Below are positions 27,096 to 36,424 of a stretch of 64,000 nt of DNA, piece after piece; the first letter of the stretch is position 1, and every line of letters starts with the position of its first letter. Source of the DNA: Psychrobacter sp. UBA3480. GTDB taxonomy: Bacteria > Pseudomonadota > Gammaproteobacteria > Pseudomonadales > Moraxellaceae. The notes under the pieces are model-generated. The model had not been told where the DNA came from. It ran no database searches and saw only the letters and a list, made by a program, of their open reading frames with translations. A program made the position numbers and the translations under genes. The stretch spans positions 1 through 64,000 of the forward strand of contig NZ_DFQV01000012.1 in NCBI RefSeq assembly GCF_002377945.1, given 5' to 3'.

Positions 27096-27821
27096 CTACA
27101 CTGCCGCTATGCTAGTCTTATCCGAATCCAACCCACCGAATGAACGTTCTTGCACAATGCTATCATCTATTGACTTATGGCTAGAAGATGTAGATGGCTG
27201 CGTACTAGCAAGTAAGTGATAATCATACAGCTCTTGAATCATAAGCCCTGCTTGAGTCTCAAACTGAGCGTTAATATCAATGATACGGCGCTGAAAATAA
27301 CGATAAGCAACCAACGCAGGGATAGCAACGATCATACCAGCAGCGGTAGTGATTAGTGCCTGTGATACACCAGCAGCTAGCATCGTCGGATCTTGCATGG
27401 CACCATCGGTAATCGCCAAGAACGACGAGATGATCCCTAGTACCGTACCTAACAGGCCAAGCAACGGCGCTATCGCACCGATAGTTCCTAACATATTGAT
27501 GTTTTTTTCTAACTGATGAACTTGGACGCTAGCACGATTTTGCATGTGCATCGTCATCGACTCTAGCCCGTACTGACGATATAGCAAACCCGTTGCCAAA
27601 ATATCACCAAGTGCCGTCTTCTCTTTTACATTCATCAACTGTGTGCGACCAATATCGCCATTTTCACGTAAACGAGTTATTAGCTGTTCGCGTAACCTGC
27701 TAGGAGCGACTTTATTAAACTGTAGTGTATGGCTACGTTCAATGATGATGACTAATGCCAATATAGAACAGACCACGATAGGTGTCATTAGCCAGCCACC
27801 TGCTTTTACCAATTCCCACAT
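27096..27821 (-). CDS. exbB: ExbB/MotA/TolQ-family proton channel protein
   Basis: A 241-residue protein with three membrane helices: about residues 10-30, 107-130 and 150-175. The family core AIAPLLGLLGTVLGIISSFLAI and AGVSQALITTAAGMIVAIPALVAYRYFQRR is intact. Together with ExbD it makes the proton-conducting stator-like complex. I start it at the ATG at 27821 (MWELVKAGGW), preceded by GAGTGAGT; a GTG eight codons earlier is possible. The C-terminus has an extra 30-residue Ser-rich cytoplasmic tail (STQPSTSSSHKSIDDS). parB lies upstream and exbD downstream on the same strand. Confidence 0.9.
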   Translation of the reverse strand: MWELVKAGGWLMTPIVVCSILALVIIIERSHTLQFNKVAPSRLREQLITRLRENGDIGRTQLMNVKEKTALGDILATGLLYRQYGLESMTMHMQNRASVQVHQLEKNINMLGTIGAIAPLLGLLGTVLGIISSFLAITDGAMQDPTMLAAGVSQALITTAAGMIVAIPALVAYRYFQRRIIDINAQFETQAGLMIQELYDYHLLASTQPSTSSSHKSIDDSIVQERSFGGLDSDKTSIAAV

Positions 27822-27907
27822 ACTCACTCTCTTCCATATTTTCACAAAAATAATTATTACAGAAGCGACTTAGCAATTGGATAGATACGGCTAACTCGCA
27901 AACGTTA

Positions 27908-29077
27908 TTAAGCTTGAGCTTCTATATGTTTAATCAACGCAGCTAATTGATCTTGATTGTGGAAAAATATCTCAACACTACCTTGACCATCTTTTTTATG
28001 CTTTAGTTTGACTTCAGCACCAAGCATGTCTGTCAATCTTTGGGTCAAACGCTCTACATCACGAGATTGTGCTTGTTCAGCACGGTTGATCTTGGGCGCT
28101 GGCTGCAAAATCGATTTGACCAATTTTTCAGCCTCTCGCACGGTCATACCGCCATCAATAATTTTCTGCGCGATGATAGGTTGTTGTTCAGAGGACAATG
28201 CTAAAAGCGTACGAGCATGACCCATATCTAGCGCACTATTGGCCAAATGGTCTTTTACTGTATCATGCAGCTGATTCAAGCGGAGTAGATTCGATACTGT
28301 CGTACGCGCCTTGCCGACGACTTCAGCGATCATGGCATGACTCATACCAAACTCCGTATGAAATCGCTGCAAAGCCGCTGCCTGCTCAATCACTGACAAG
28401 TCTTCGCGCTGGATGTTTTCAATCAATGCTAGGGCAATCGCCAACTCGTCAGATAAAGCACGCTCAATCGCAGGGATAACCGCTTTTCCTGCCATTTTTG
28501 CTGCACGCCAGCGGCGTTCACCAGCGATAATTTCGTGAGTGACAAATGCTTCGCTCTTATCTTCATTTGCCAATAGCGGGCGGATAACGATAGGCTGCAT
28601 CACGCCATGCTGTTCGATAGAAGATGCCAATTCTGCAAGTGCTGTCTCACTCATATCACGACGAGGCTGATACTTACCTGCTTGCAAACGTGTGACATCG
28701 ATCTGGACAAGGCTAATCTGGTCTTCGGTTGTGCTCGTATCTGCACTATTGCCACGCGATTTGTTGAGCGACGTCTTGCTAGTAGTGCGAGATGAACGTG
28801 GCGCGCGAGTACTACTCTCACTAGCAGCATCGTTATCAGTAGTCTTCGCAGATGATTTTTCACTGGCTTTTGTCGGAGTGATATCAGGCGCTATATCTGT
28901 GGATACAGTATCTACAGGCGCATTAGTATCTGCAGGCACATTAATATCTGGCGCAGCATTTTCACGCGCCACCATGTCGTCTTGCAAGGCAGAGGCGGTA
29001 ATTTGCTTTTCTTTTTTGATTGACCCTAATAAGGCATCTAAGCCCCGATTAGCAGCCAACCCTCTTTTCTTCGCCAT
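27908..29077 (-). CDS. parB: Chromosome-partitioning protein ParB
   Basis: A 389-residue parS-binding CTPase. It begins with the conserved MAKKRGLAANRGLDALLGS that contacts ParA. A long disordered linker rich in Ser, Thr and Ala follows (about residues 45-120, with APRSSRTTSKTSLNK). The ParB core contains LQAGKYQPRRDM, the CTP-binding GERRWRAAKMAG, ENIQREDLSVIEQAAAL and the helix-turn-helix around SHAMIAEVVGKARTTVSNLLRL. The C-terminal dimerisation domain ends IEAQA. The linker makes it about 90 residues longer than typical ParB. It is preceded by parA on the same strand. I found no perfect parS in the window; the nearest candidate is an imperfect core at 5062-5073. Confidence 0.95.
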   Translation of the reverse strand: MAKKRGLAANRGLDALLGSIKKEKQITASALQDDMVARENAAPDINVPADTNAPVDTVSTDIAPDITPTKASEKSSAKTTDNDAASESSTRAPRSSRTTSKTSLNKSRGNSADTSTTEDQISLVQIDVTRLQAGKYQPRRDMSETALAELASSIEQHGVMQPIVIRPLLANEDKSEAFVTHEIIAGERRWRAAKMAGKAVIPAIERALSDELAIALALIENIQREDLSVIEQAAALQRFHTEFGMSHAMIAEVVGKARTTVSNLLRLNQLHDTVKDHLANSALDMGHARTLLALSSEQQPIIAQKIIDGGMTVREAEKLVKSILQPAPKINRAEQAQSRDVERLTQRLTDMLGAEVKLKHKKDGQGSVEIFFHNQDQLAALIKHIEAQA

Positions 29078-29235
29078 GATTACCTATCCTCTAACGCTAA
29101 AATAAAAGCCAATTGATTACTGATGCGGCTTACTAAATACAATGTTAAGTGTTCTATACTTATGCTATTCATTTACTGTCTTGATCAGTGACGCTTTTTA
29201 TCTAAAAATCCTTTGTAAGAGACTTTAGATAAAAA

Positions 29236-30015
29236 CTAGTTGCTTTGTTTCATCACTTCAGCGGCCAGCTTTTGATACGCGCGTGCGCCTTTTGACCATC
29301 TCTCATACGCAATAACTGGTAAGCCGTGCGCAGGAGCTTCTGCCAAGCGAATATTCCTTGGAATATGGGTCTTGTACATGATATCGCCAAAATGCGCTTC
29401 TAGCTCAGTAGAGACATCACGGGCAAGCGTGTTACGCGCATCAAATAGCGTTCTGACCACACCGCGAATATATAGCTTAGGGTTCAACTCTGTAAGACGT
29501 TCAATCGTTTGCGATAAGTCAGCCAACCCTTCTAGTGCATAGTACTCACACTGCATAGGGATAATCACACTATCTGTAGCCACCAACGCATTAATCGTCA
29601 GTAGATTCAAACTAGGCGCACAATCTATAATCACATAATCGTATGGCTGTTTTTGTGTGGATATCTGATCGTTAGCCAATTCGGCCATCGCAGTTTTAAA
29701 CAGCTCATGACTGTCCGTCTTACTCATTAGCGTAATGTCCATGCCAGCCAAATCGCGATTGGCACCGATGACATCGAACCCTGCAGGACTAGTAACAATC
29801 GCTTCAGACAATGCAACACCATCTAGCAAAACGTCCGCTATGGTAAGATCTAACTCGTTTTTGTCGACGCCTGTACCACTGGTCGCATTACCTTGTGGGT
29901 CTAAGTCAATCAGCAGTACATGCTTGCGTTTAGCAGCCAAGCTGGCGGTCAAATTTACTGCCGTTGTGGTTTTACCCACACCGCCTTTTTGATTCGCAAT
30001 TGCTATGATTTCCAT
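29236..30015 (-). CDS. parA: Chromosome-partitioning ATPase ParA
   Basis: A 259-residue Walker-type ATPase (Soj/ParA) that drives origin segregation with ParB. The deviant Walker A is IANQKGGVGKTTTAVNL (residues 6-22), followed by LLIDLDPQGNATSGTG, DYVIIDCAPSLNLLTINAL and PMQCEYYALEGLADL. I chose the ATG at 30015 (MEIIAIANQKGG), preceded by GAGTG; a TTG four codons earlier would also be in frame. It lies between rsmG and parB, the usual mnmG-rsmG-parA-parB order of bacterial origin regions, but mnmG is not present upstream here. Confidence 0.95.
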   Translation of the reverse strand: MEIIAIANQKGGVGKTTTAVNLTASLAAKRKHVLLIDLDPQGNATSGTGVDKNELDLTIADVLLDGVALSEAIVTSPAGFDVIGANRDLAGMDITLMSKTDSHELFKTAMAELANDQISTQKQPYDYVIIDCAPSLNLLTINALVATDSVIIPMQCEYYALEGLADLSQTIERLTELNPKLYIRGVVRTLFDARNTLARDVSTELEAHFGDIMYKTHIPRNIRLAEAPAHGLPVIAYERWSKGARAYQKLAAEVMKQSN

Positions 30016-30253
30016 ACACTCACTCAATTTTATTAGGGTCTATTACTTTTGACTCGGTTGGTACGATTATTTTTATTCAATCTTGTACAGCGACACTCAC
30101 TCAGTATTTAGAAGTCAGCCATTCATGGTCTAAAATACTCAGTTTGCGGTCGAGCATTTTAAATGCTTTTAAATACTATGTCATTTAGATACAGACGTAA
30201 ACTGTGTTTCACAAAAAACAGTGCCTGTTTCATGACTGCGAAGTGTTTATGCC

Positions 30254-30970
30254 TTAGCTATCTTTGGCAGACATTTCAATTAAATGACGACTGTCGTGCA
30301 AACGTGGCACTGTCAGTTTAATAGTTTTGATATGCCAATCATTATCTAGTGCTTGTAGCTCTTCCTCACTCGGCACTTTGCCCTTCATAGCACATAAGAA
30401 GCCACCATCTGCTAATCTTGGCTGCGCTACTTCTACAAAATCTATCAAACTGGCAAACGCTCGTGATGTCACCACCGCATAGCTTGCTTCATGCGCTTCA
30501 ATACGCGATGCAATCGGCTGCATATTACTCAAACCAAGCTCGCTACTGATTTGCTTAATAAAGCGAATTTTCTTCTGATTGCTATCAAGCGCAGTACACT
30601 GGCGCTCAGGCTGACAAATGGCAATAATCACTGCTGGTAACCCTGCTCCCGTGCCGATATCTAGCAACGATCCGGCGGGTAAATGCGTTATAATAGACAA
30701 ACAATCTATCACATGCTTGATCAGCGCTTCTTCTGGATCAGTGATCGCGGTCAGATTATACGCTTTATTCCATAATAAAAGCTGGTCTAAGTACAATAAT
30801 AACGTGCGCTGCTGCGTTTCACTTAACGGCAGACCCAGCTCATTTATCGCTTGCGCCAAGATATTAGCCAGCTTTGGCAATTGTGAACCAAGCTTTACGA
30901 AACCAGTCGGATCAATATTGATATTACCCGCACTAGCAGACGATGAAGAGTTTTTAGCGGAAGCTGACAT
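30254..30970 (-). CDS. rsmG: 16S rRNA (guanine527-N7)-methyltransferase
   Basis: A 238-residue SAM-dependent methyltransferase (GidB) modifying G527 of 16S rRNA. It contains the family opener LLLYLDQLLLWNKAYNLTAITDPEEALIKHVIDCLSI, the SAM motif LLDIGTGAGLPAVIIAI (about residues 98-114), ALDSNQKKIRFI, and VVTSRAFASL. The first 25 residues are Ser/Ala-rich and not part of the fold. It heads the minus-strand run into parA and parB, with a 238-base gap before parA. Loss of rsmG function gives low-level streptomycin resistance in other bacteria; here the gene looks intact. Confidence 0.95.
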   Translation of the reverse strand: MSASAKNSSSSASAGNINIDPTGFVKLGSQLPKLANILAQAINELGLPLSETQQRTLLLYLDQLLLWNKAYNLTAITDPEEALIKHVIDCLSIITHLPAGSLLDIGTGAGLPAVIIAICQPERQCTALDSNQKKIRFIKQISSELGLSNMQPIASRIEAHEASYAVVTSRAFASLIDFVEVAQPRLADGGFLCAMKGKVPSEEELQALDNDWHIKTIKLTVPRLHDSRHLIEMSAKDS

Positions 30971-31309
30971 ACAACGAGTTATCCAGTTTTGACTTGTGAA
31001 CCGTTTATTTTATCATGCAGTCTGCCCATTGAATAGTTGCAGATTGCGCCAATGTGGGACATCTTATACTATCTACGCTTATCATGAGGCGTTATTCTGC
31101 TTTGATTGCCTCCAATTCGTTGATTAATTCATTCGTTTTTTACCAGTTTTACTCAGGCATTTGTCTAAATATGATACAAAACTGCGCTTAATGACTTCGC
31201 TAATAGGTGACTATATCTTGTAAGATGTCATGATTGACTATAAAAAACTCAGAATACGCATGAACAGATAAAACCAATCACTTCTCATATTCCTTTAATA
31301 CTTTTTAAG
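30971..31309. other. Divergent intergenic region between rsmG and the Lon-like gene
   Basis: This 339-base AT-rich region must hold both promoters. I see no ORF, RNA gene or strong repeat. Promoter-like hexamers are present but none has convincing spacing. Confidence 0.4.
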
Positions 31310-34168
31310 ATGATTTTTCAAACGCCTATGACAGAACAACCCTACACCCCTATATCGCAAGTATCAAAAGACGCTAACAATATGGTAGTACCTACTACCA
31401 ATACAAAAAATACTAAGCAAAAAGCACCTGATACCCCAAACCCTATCTTCACAGAAGTTCAGAAAAATTGTCGCATTTCCGCTGAGCAATTAAAACGCTA
31501 TAGCGACCCTGATGAGTTGCCTACAGACACACGTACTGCGCCCGACTTAGATGTGGGCTTCGGTCAACAACGCGCGCTTAAAGCATTGCATACAGCGCTG
31601 GATATTAAAGCCAGTGGCTACCATGTGTTTGCCGCTGGTGAAAACGGTTTGGGCAAACGTACTGTGATTAGTCGTCTGTTAACACGTATTGCCGCCGACG
31701 CACCGACGCCTGATGATTGGGTATATGTGCATAACTTTACCGATCCACGCACACCATTGGCGCTGCGTCTACCAGCTGGTCAAGCCTCGCTATTACAGCA
31801 GCAAGTTAATAACTTATGGCAGCAAGCAAAAAAGCGTTTAAGCCAACGCTTTCGTAGCGATCAATACCAAAGCAAAATTGAAGCCATCAAAAACAGTACT
31901 CATCAAAAAGAAAGTCATGCCTATGACGCGCTTAATGCTGAAGGCAAACAATATGACCTAGCATTAACGTTTCGCTCGTTCGATAATAAAGCCGTATTTG
32001 TTCATCCTAGTCAGCTGCCTACAGAAAGTAATAGCGATGATGACAAGCAAATAAAAATACCTAGCAATCATAAAAATTCTGAAAAGCTCGATGATAGCGA
32101 AAAAGTTAATATTTTGAGCGAAAAAAATAATGAGCGTAAGGAAAACCAAGACTCTACATATGGCAATAATGAGTATGAAGCTGAGCTGAATAACTTCGTG
32201 CAAAAGAACCATATGCAAAAGCGCCTAAGTCAATTGACTATCGCTTTAGAGCAACTAGAAGACGAAGCCAACGATGAGATAGAGGCGTTACATCGTAGTA
32301 TTGCGCAACGTGCTCTACAGCCGCTATTTACCCCTATCTATGAGCAGTTTGCGACTCATCCACTTGTCGCGGCATATCTCAAGGCTGTATTTGATGACAT
32401 GGTCACTCACGTAGAGCGTATCGTCAATGGAGATGATGAGGAGTTTGTGACAGCAGTGTTGGCTACGACGCCCAGTCGTTATGCAGTAAATGTTATTGTC
32501 AGTCATACACCTGACAGTGGCGCACCTGTGGTCTTTGAGGATTTGCCAACCCATCTCAATTTGTTAGGGCATGTCGAGCAAATCACCCAATTAGGCACAG
32601 TAACCACTGACGTAAGTATGATTCGTGCAGGTGCTCTACATCGCGCCAATGGCGGCTATTTACTGTTAGAAGCCAGCCACGTCCTTGAGCATCCATATGC
32701 ATGGCAGGGCTTAAAGCGCGCATTACAATCACGAAAAATAAAACTATCAAGTCTAGAGCAAATGCTGACGTTAACAGGCAGCTTGTCTCTGTCACCAGCG
32801 CCTATTGATTTAGATATCAAGGTTATCTTGTTAGGTGAAGCAGATTTATATTACGAGCTGCTAGAGCTTGAGCCTGAATTTGATGCCGTATTCAAAGTCC
32901 GAGCTGATTTTCATGACGATGTGCCTCGTACCATTGAGCATGAATTGGCATTGGTCGCAAAAATGGCTGATATCATCGACTACGCCGACCTTTATCCGTT
33001 TGATAGCAGTGCGCAAGCCACGCTACTTGAGCACTTAAGCTTGCAAGCTGAAGAACAAGATCGCTTAAGCCTACACAGTGATTTGTTGATTAAACTACTG
33101 CATGAATCAAACCGTCACGCTCGATTAAACAATGAGACTATGGTGACGGCAGATCACGTCACTCAAGCAATCGATGACATGGATGAGCGTTCAGGATATT
33201 TACGCGATCTGTATTGGGATGAGCTGAAAAATGGCCAACAGCTGATTCAAACGCAAGGCGATGCTATCGGACAAGTTAATGCATTAACCGTAGTCAGTTA
33301 TGCCGATAGTGAGTTTGGTATGCCAGCACGGCTTACTGCGGTCATTCAGCCCAATATTGGCACAGGTGAAATTCTTGATATTGAGCGTGATGTAGACTTG
33401 GGTGGTAGTTTACATGCCAAAGGCATGCTGATTATGACCAGCTATTTGCGAGCGCTGTTTAGTCAACATCATGCACTGAATTTTAGTGCCTCACTGGCGT
33501 TCGAGCAGAGCTACGCGCAAATCGATGGCGATAGTGCCACCGTTAGCGAAGGCTGTGCATTGCTATCCGCGTTAGCAAACGTGCCTATCAATCAGTCTCT
33601 TGCGATTACTGGATCTATGAACCAGTTAGGCGAAGTACAAGCAGTTGGTGGCATCAATGCTAAAATCGCAGGTTTCTTCGATGCATGCCGCGAGCAAGAG
33701 CTAACAGGCGATCAAGGTGTCGTCATTCCGATGGCTAATGTCAAACAACTGATGCTACGTGACGATATTATCGATGCGGTAAATAGAGGAAAATTTCATA
33801 TCTATGGCGTCTATACTCTAAGTGAGGCCCTGACGCTGATGACTGGTTTGCCCATCGACACCATCAATAAAAAAGGCCGTTATCGTAAAGATACTTTATT
33901 TGGCAAAGTATTAAGCCGTCTGATGCTGTGGGATGAAAACCAGGAAAGCACTGATGACATCGATGATGAAAAGTCCAAAAAGAAAGCGAAGAAAAAGCGT
34001 AAAGAAAAACGTCAAAAGAAAGAAGATAAGAGAATAAAAGAAAAGCGAAAAGGTGAGAGAAGTAATGAGAAAGGTAGCGAGGAAAGTAACAAGCAAAGCG
34101 ATGCTAAGCCTATTGATGACACCCTAAACGATAGCGAGACAACAGCTGTCGATGAGGATGGCAATTAA
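31310..34168 (+). CDS. Lon-like AAA+ serine protease (S16, YcbZ/LonH-like)
   Basis: A 952-residue protein with the architecture of the Lon-related YcbZ group. An N-terminal AAA-type region has a weak P-loop, AAGENGLGKRTVISRLL (about residues 105-121). A middle AAA_32-type region includes GALHRANGGYLLLEASHVLEHPYAWQGLKRAL. The C-terminal S16 protease domain has catalytic Ser742 in IDGDSATVSEG and Lys785 in GGINAKIAGFFDACR. Two oddities: a polar, Asn/Glu/Lys-rich insertion at about residues 240-300, and a very lysine-rich tail of about 60 residues after 885. Substrates of this group are poorly known. Same-strand WYL and TerD genes follow. The start codon has no strong ribosome site, and MTEQ six codons later is an alternative. 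Confidence 0.88.
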   Translation: MIFQTPMTEQPYTPISQVSKDANNMVVPTTNTKNTKQKAPDTPNPIFTEVQKNCRISAEQLKRYSDPDELPTDTRTAPDLDVGFGQQRALKALHTALDIKASGYHVFAAGENGLGKRTVISRLLTRIAADAPTPDDWVYVHNFTDPRTPLALRLPAGQASLLQQQVNNLWQQAKKRLSQRFRSDQYQSKIEAIKNSTHQKESHAYDALNAEGKQYDLALTFRSFDNKAVFVHPSQLPTESNSDDDKQIKIPSNHKNSEKLDDSEKVNILSEKNNERKENQDSTYGNNEYEAELNNFVQKNHMQKRLSQLTIALEQLEDEANDEIEALHRSIAQRALQPLFTPIYEQFATHPLVAAYLKAVFDDMVTHVERIVNGDDEEFVTAVLATTPSRYAVNVIVSHTPDSGAPVVFEDLPTHLNLLGHVEQITQLGTVTTDVSMIRAGALHRANGGYLLLEASHVLEHPYAWQGLKRALQSRKIKLSSLEQMLTLTGSLSLSPAPIDLDIKVILLGEADLYYELLELEPEFDAVFKVRADFHDDVPRTIEHELALVAKMADIIDYADLYPFDSSAQATLLEHLSLQAEEQDRLSLHSDLLIKLLHESNRHARLNNETMVTADHVTQAIDDMDERSGYLRDLYWDELKNGQQLIQTQGDAIGQVNALTVVSYADSEFGMPARLTAVIQPNIGTGEILDIERDVDLGGSLHAKGMLIMTSYLRALFSQHHALNFSASLAFEQSYAQIDGDSATVSEGCALLSALANVPINQSLAITGSMNQLGEVQAVGGINAKIAGFFDACREQELTGDQGVVIPMANVKQLMLRDDIIDAVNRGKFHIYGVYTLSEALTLMTGLPIDTINKKGRYRKDTLFGKVLSRLMLWDENQESTDDIDDEKSKKKAKKKRKEKRQKKEDKRIKEKRKGERSNEKGSEESNKQSDAKPIDDTLNDSETTAVDEDGN

Positions 34169-34200
34169 AATTTAAACGGTACTACCGATACGCACGCACA

Positions 34201-34251
34201 TTGCTGTTCGACTAGATTCATTGTTATGTCTATGGCTAGATCGAACAGCAA
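34201..34251. repeat. Long stem-loop between the Lon-like and WYL genes
   Basis: TTGCTGTTCGA (34201-34211) and TCGAACAGCAA (34241-34251) are perfect 11-base inverted arms. They extend inward by CTAG/CTAG with one bulged base, leaving a loop of about 20 bases. There is no T-run after it, so it is not a standard terminator. Confidence 0.65.
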
Positions 34252-34291
34252 CCATTGAATAATAACCATCGAATAGCAACTATTAAATAAA
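34250..34291. repeat. Three degenerate 14-base tandem repeats upstream of the WYL regulator
   Basis: AACCATTGAATAAT, AACCATCGAATAGC and AACTATTAAATAAA lie head to tail, starting at the last base of the stem-loop. They are about 120 bases upstream of the WYL gene start and could be iterated operator sites. Confidence 0.45.
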
Positions 34292-34409
34292 TATACGCAT
34301 GCATGAACGTCGCTAGACGCTACGCTGCTTTTCTGCGATGATTAACGGTTCCTGATCGAGCAATATCGTGCCAGAAACCGACTTGTAATTTCATAAAGGG
34401 TATCTCTTA

Positions 34410-35552
34410 ATGACTGTACATCCTACTGATGCTGATAACACCCAAGCTCAGTCCAATCCTAGTGAGCAGGCAGGTGCGCTTGCAGCTGTAGACACTGGCA
34501 CCTCAAAAGAAGCCAGTGCCGCCAATATTAGTGACAATCGACATGGTGCGGCAACGACTGCTCGGCAATGGCAGGTACTATCACAACTACAGCGCAATCG
34601 CTGGGTAGGCACCACGCATATTTATGAGCAACTGATGATGGCAGGCTTTGATATCAGCCTACGTACTGTCCAACGCGATTTAAATGCCCTTGCCAAACGC
34701 TTCCCTATCGAAAAAAATAATGCCAATCCTCAAGGTTGGCGCTGGAAAGAAGACGCACCATTGCAAAGCTTGCCGCATATGAACTTATCACAAGCGGTTG
34801 CTTTTAATATGGTCGAGGCCAATCTGACCCAGCTATTGCCACCTGTTATCTTAGATGAATTATTTCCTTGGTTTGACTTAGCACGGCGACAGCTCAAAAA
34901 CAGTAAAGTGACCCACTCTTGGATAGACAGAGTCCGTATCGAGCCTGCCACACAGCCGCTTATTGCACCAGATATAGATTTGGATAGTAAAGACAATATT
35001 TACCACGCGCTATTTTATCAACTACAGATTCATGCTTGTTATACTCGTAGCAACAAATTACAAGCCAGCGAATACATCCTAAATCCAATCGCAATTATCC
35101 AGCGTGGCGTGATTATCTATCTACTGGCAACTCGTACCGACGACCCAGAAGCCACCATTCGCACCTTTGCCTTACATCGGTTTGATAGTGTTGAGATTCT
35201 CGAAACCGCTGCAAAAACACCAGAGAATTTTCAACTCGATACGTATTTGGATGAAGGCAGCATGGGCTTTAGCCACCCACTGTTTGGCGAATTGGATGAG
35301 CGTGGCAAGAATACTGCTGTTGAGCTTAGGTTCACTAGGCAAGCAGGTAAAAGTCTGACCGAAAGTAAGCTTAATGACGATCAAACCGTTACGTTAAATG
35401 AGGATAACACCCTTACTGTAAAGGCCACTGTCAACTTAACCTCACAGCTGGTTTGGTGGCTACGTGGATTTGGTAGTGGCTTATTAGATGCTAAGCCTGA
35501 ACTACTTTATCAAGCAGTATTAGATAAGTCTTCGACAACAATCAGTGAGTGA
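34410..35552 (+). CDS. WYL-domain transcriptional regulator with N-terminal helix-turn-helix
   Basis: A 380-residue regulator. After a 45-residue disordered start, a DeoR-like winged helix is visible (about 48-110: WQVLSQLQRNRWVGTTHIYEQL, ISLRTVQRDLNALAKRFPIE). The WYL sensor domain covers about 195-290 (ILNPIAIIQRGVIIYLLATRT, TFALHRFDSVEIL), and a WCX-type C-terminus ends with LVWWLRGFGSGLLDAKPELL. WYL proteins sense ligands such as nucleotides or nucleic acid and often control stress or phage-defence genes. The adjacent same-strand TerD gene may be a target. An AAAGGG ribosome site precedes the start. Three tandem repeats and a stem-loop sit upstream. Confidence 0.9.
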   Translation: MTVHPTDADNTQAQSNPSEQAGALAAVDTGTSKEASAANISDNRHGAATTARQWQVLSQLQRNRWVGTTHIYEQLMMAGFDISLRTVQRDLNALAKRFPIEKNNANPQGWRWKEDAPLQSLPHMNLSQAVAFNMVEANLTQLLPPVILDELFPWFDLARRQLKNSKVTHSWIDRVRIEPATQPLIAPDIDLDSKDNIYHALFYQLQIHACYTRSNKLQASEYILNPIAIIQRGVIIYLLATRTDDPEATIRTFALHRFDSVEILETAAKTPENFQLDTYLDEGSMGFSHPLFGELDERGKNTAVELRFTRQAGKSLTESKLNDDQTVTLNEDNTLTVKATVNLTSQLVWWLRGFGSGLLDAKPELLYQAVLDKSSTTISE

Positions 35553-35649
35553 TATCACTGACCTGAGATAGGCTTACCTCAGCACGCCTTAAGTAAGCAA
35601 ATACCAAATCTAGATAACGGTTAGAAACTAAGAATAAAAAAGGAAAGTT

Positions 35650-36297
35650 ATGTCGACCACTGCCCCATCACCACTGTTGTCAGATAGTTTACGAGGACTG
35701 GGACTAGACGCAGGAATATTGTTCTTTGCGCTCAATTATGAATTTACCAAAATTGAGCCAAAAGGCATGTTTAAGCGCTTCAAAAAAAATCAAAGCGCGA
35801 TGGATATTGATCTGGCTTGCGTGTTGTACGATGACAATTGCGTCATCAGTGACATCGTTTGGTTTAAGCAATTACGTGATAAAGCTGAATCGGTCAAGCA
35901 TCAAGGTGACAGTTTAAATGGTAAGGATCGCGGTGAACAAGCCATGTATCTTGCCCCACTTGATCAAGAGCAAATCAGATTGGAGCTCGAAAAAATTCCC
36001 GCTCATATTACTCACATTGGTTTAATTGCCAACTCATACCACGGTCATTCGTTTTCTAGGGTGAAAAAAGGCGAAATTCATCTGAGTGACGATGAAGGAA
36101 ACCGTTGTTTTGAGGTAAACCTTAAGCAGCTTCCACGCGACTGCACCACGTTATGGGTGGCGCATTTGCGCCGATCTGTTGATGACTGGCATTTAACGTT
36201 GCAAAACTTACCACTCACTGCAGAGGGTCTAGCAAATGCAGCACAAGAAGTGGCTCATGAGTTAGCACGTGCATTGCCTATCCCTCAGGGAATATAA
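35650..36297 (+). CDS. TerD-family stress protein
   Basis: A 215-residue single-domain TerD protein. The Ca2+-binding signature elements are present: AMDIDLACVLYDDNCVISDIVWF (about residues 50-72) and VKHQGDSLNGKDRGEQAMYLAPL (about 82-104). Then come ITHIGLIANSYHGHSFSRVKKGEIHL and the aliphatic C-terminal helix. TerD proteins are associated with tellurite, oxidative and phage stress in ter operons, but here there is only one, without terA, terB, terC, terE or terZ neighbours. It lies 97 bases after the WYL gene, same strand, with an AAAGGAAAG ribosome site, and a strong terminator follows. Co-regulation with WYL is inferred. Confidence 0.85.
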   Translation: MSTTAPSPLLSDSLRGLGLDAGILFFALNYEFTKIEPKGMFKRFKKNQSAMDIDLACVLYDDNCVISDIVWFKQLRDKAESVKHQGDSLNGKDRGEQAMYLAPLDQEQIRLELEKIPAHITHIGLIANSYHGHSFSRVKKGEIHLSDDEGNRCFEVNLKQLPRDCTTLWVAHLRRSVDDWHLTLQNLPLTAEGLANAAQEVAHELARALPIPQGI

Positions 36298-36318
36298 GAG
36301 CAATTAGTAATCGCATAT

Positions 36319-36358
36319 AAAAGAGGTCTTGTGCTATCCAAACACAAGACCTCTTTTT
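36319..36358. terminator. Bidirectional terminator between terD-like and K+ channel genes
   Basis: A 15-base perfect stem (36319-36333 with 36343-36357) containing GAGGTCTTGTG, with a nine-base loop, A-run before and T-run after. It serves both convergent genes. Confidence 0.93.
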
Positions 36359-36424
36359 ATGGGCAAATCATTAGCTGTAATTAATTGCTAAAAACATATC
36401 TGTTATAAATCATTTCACACTTGC

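Noticed and set aside
30198..30236. TGTTTCA-like half-sites near parA as a parS
   Set aside because: The GTTTCAC and TGTTTCATGA stretches lack the CACGTG centre and symmetry of parS.
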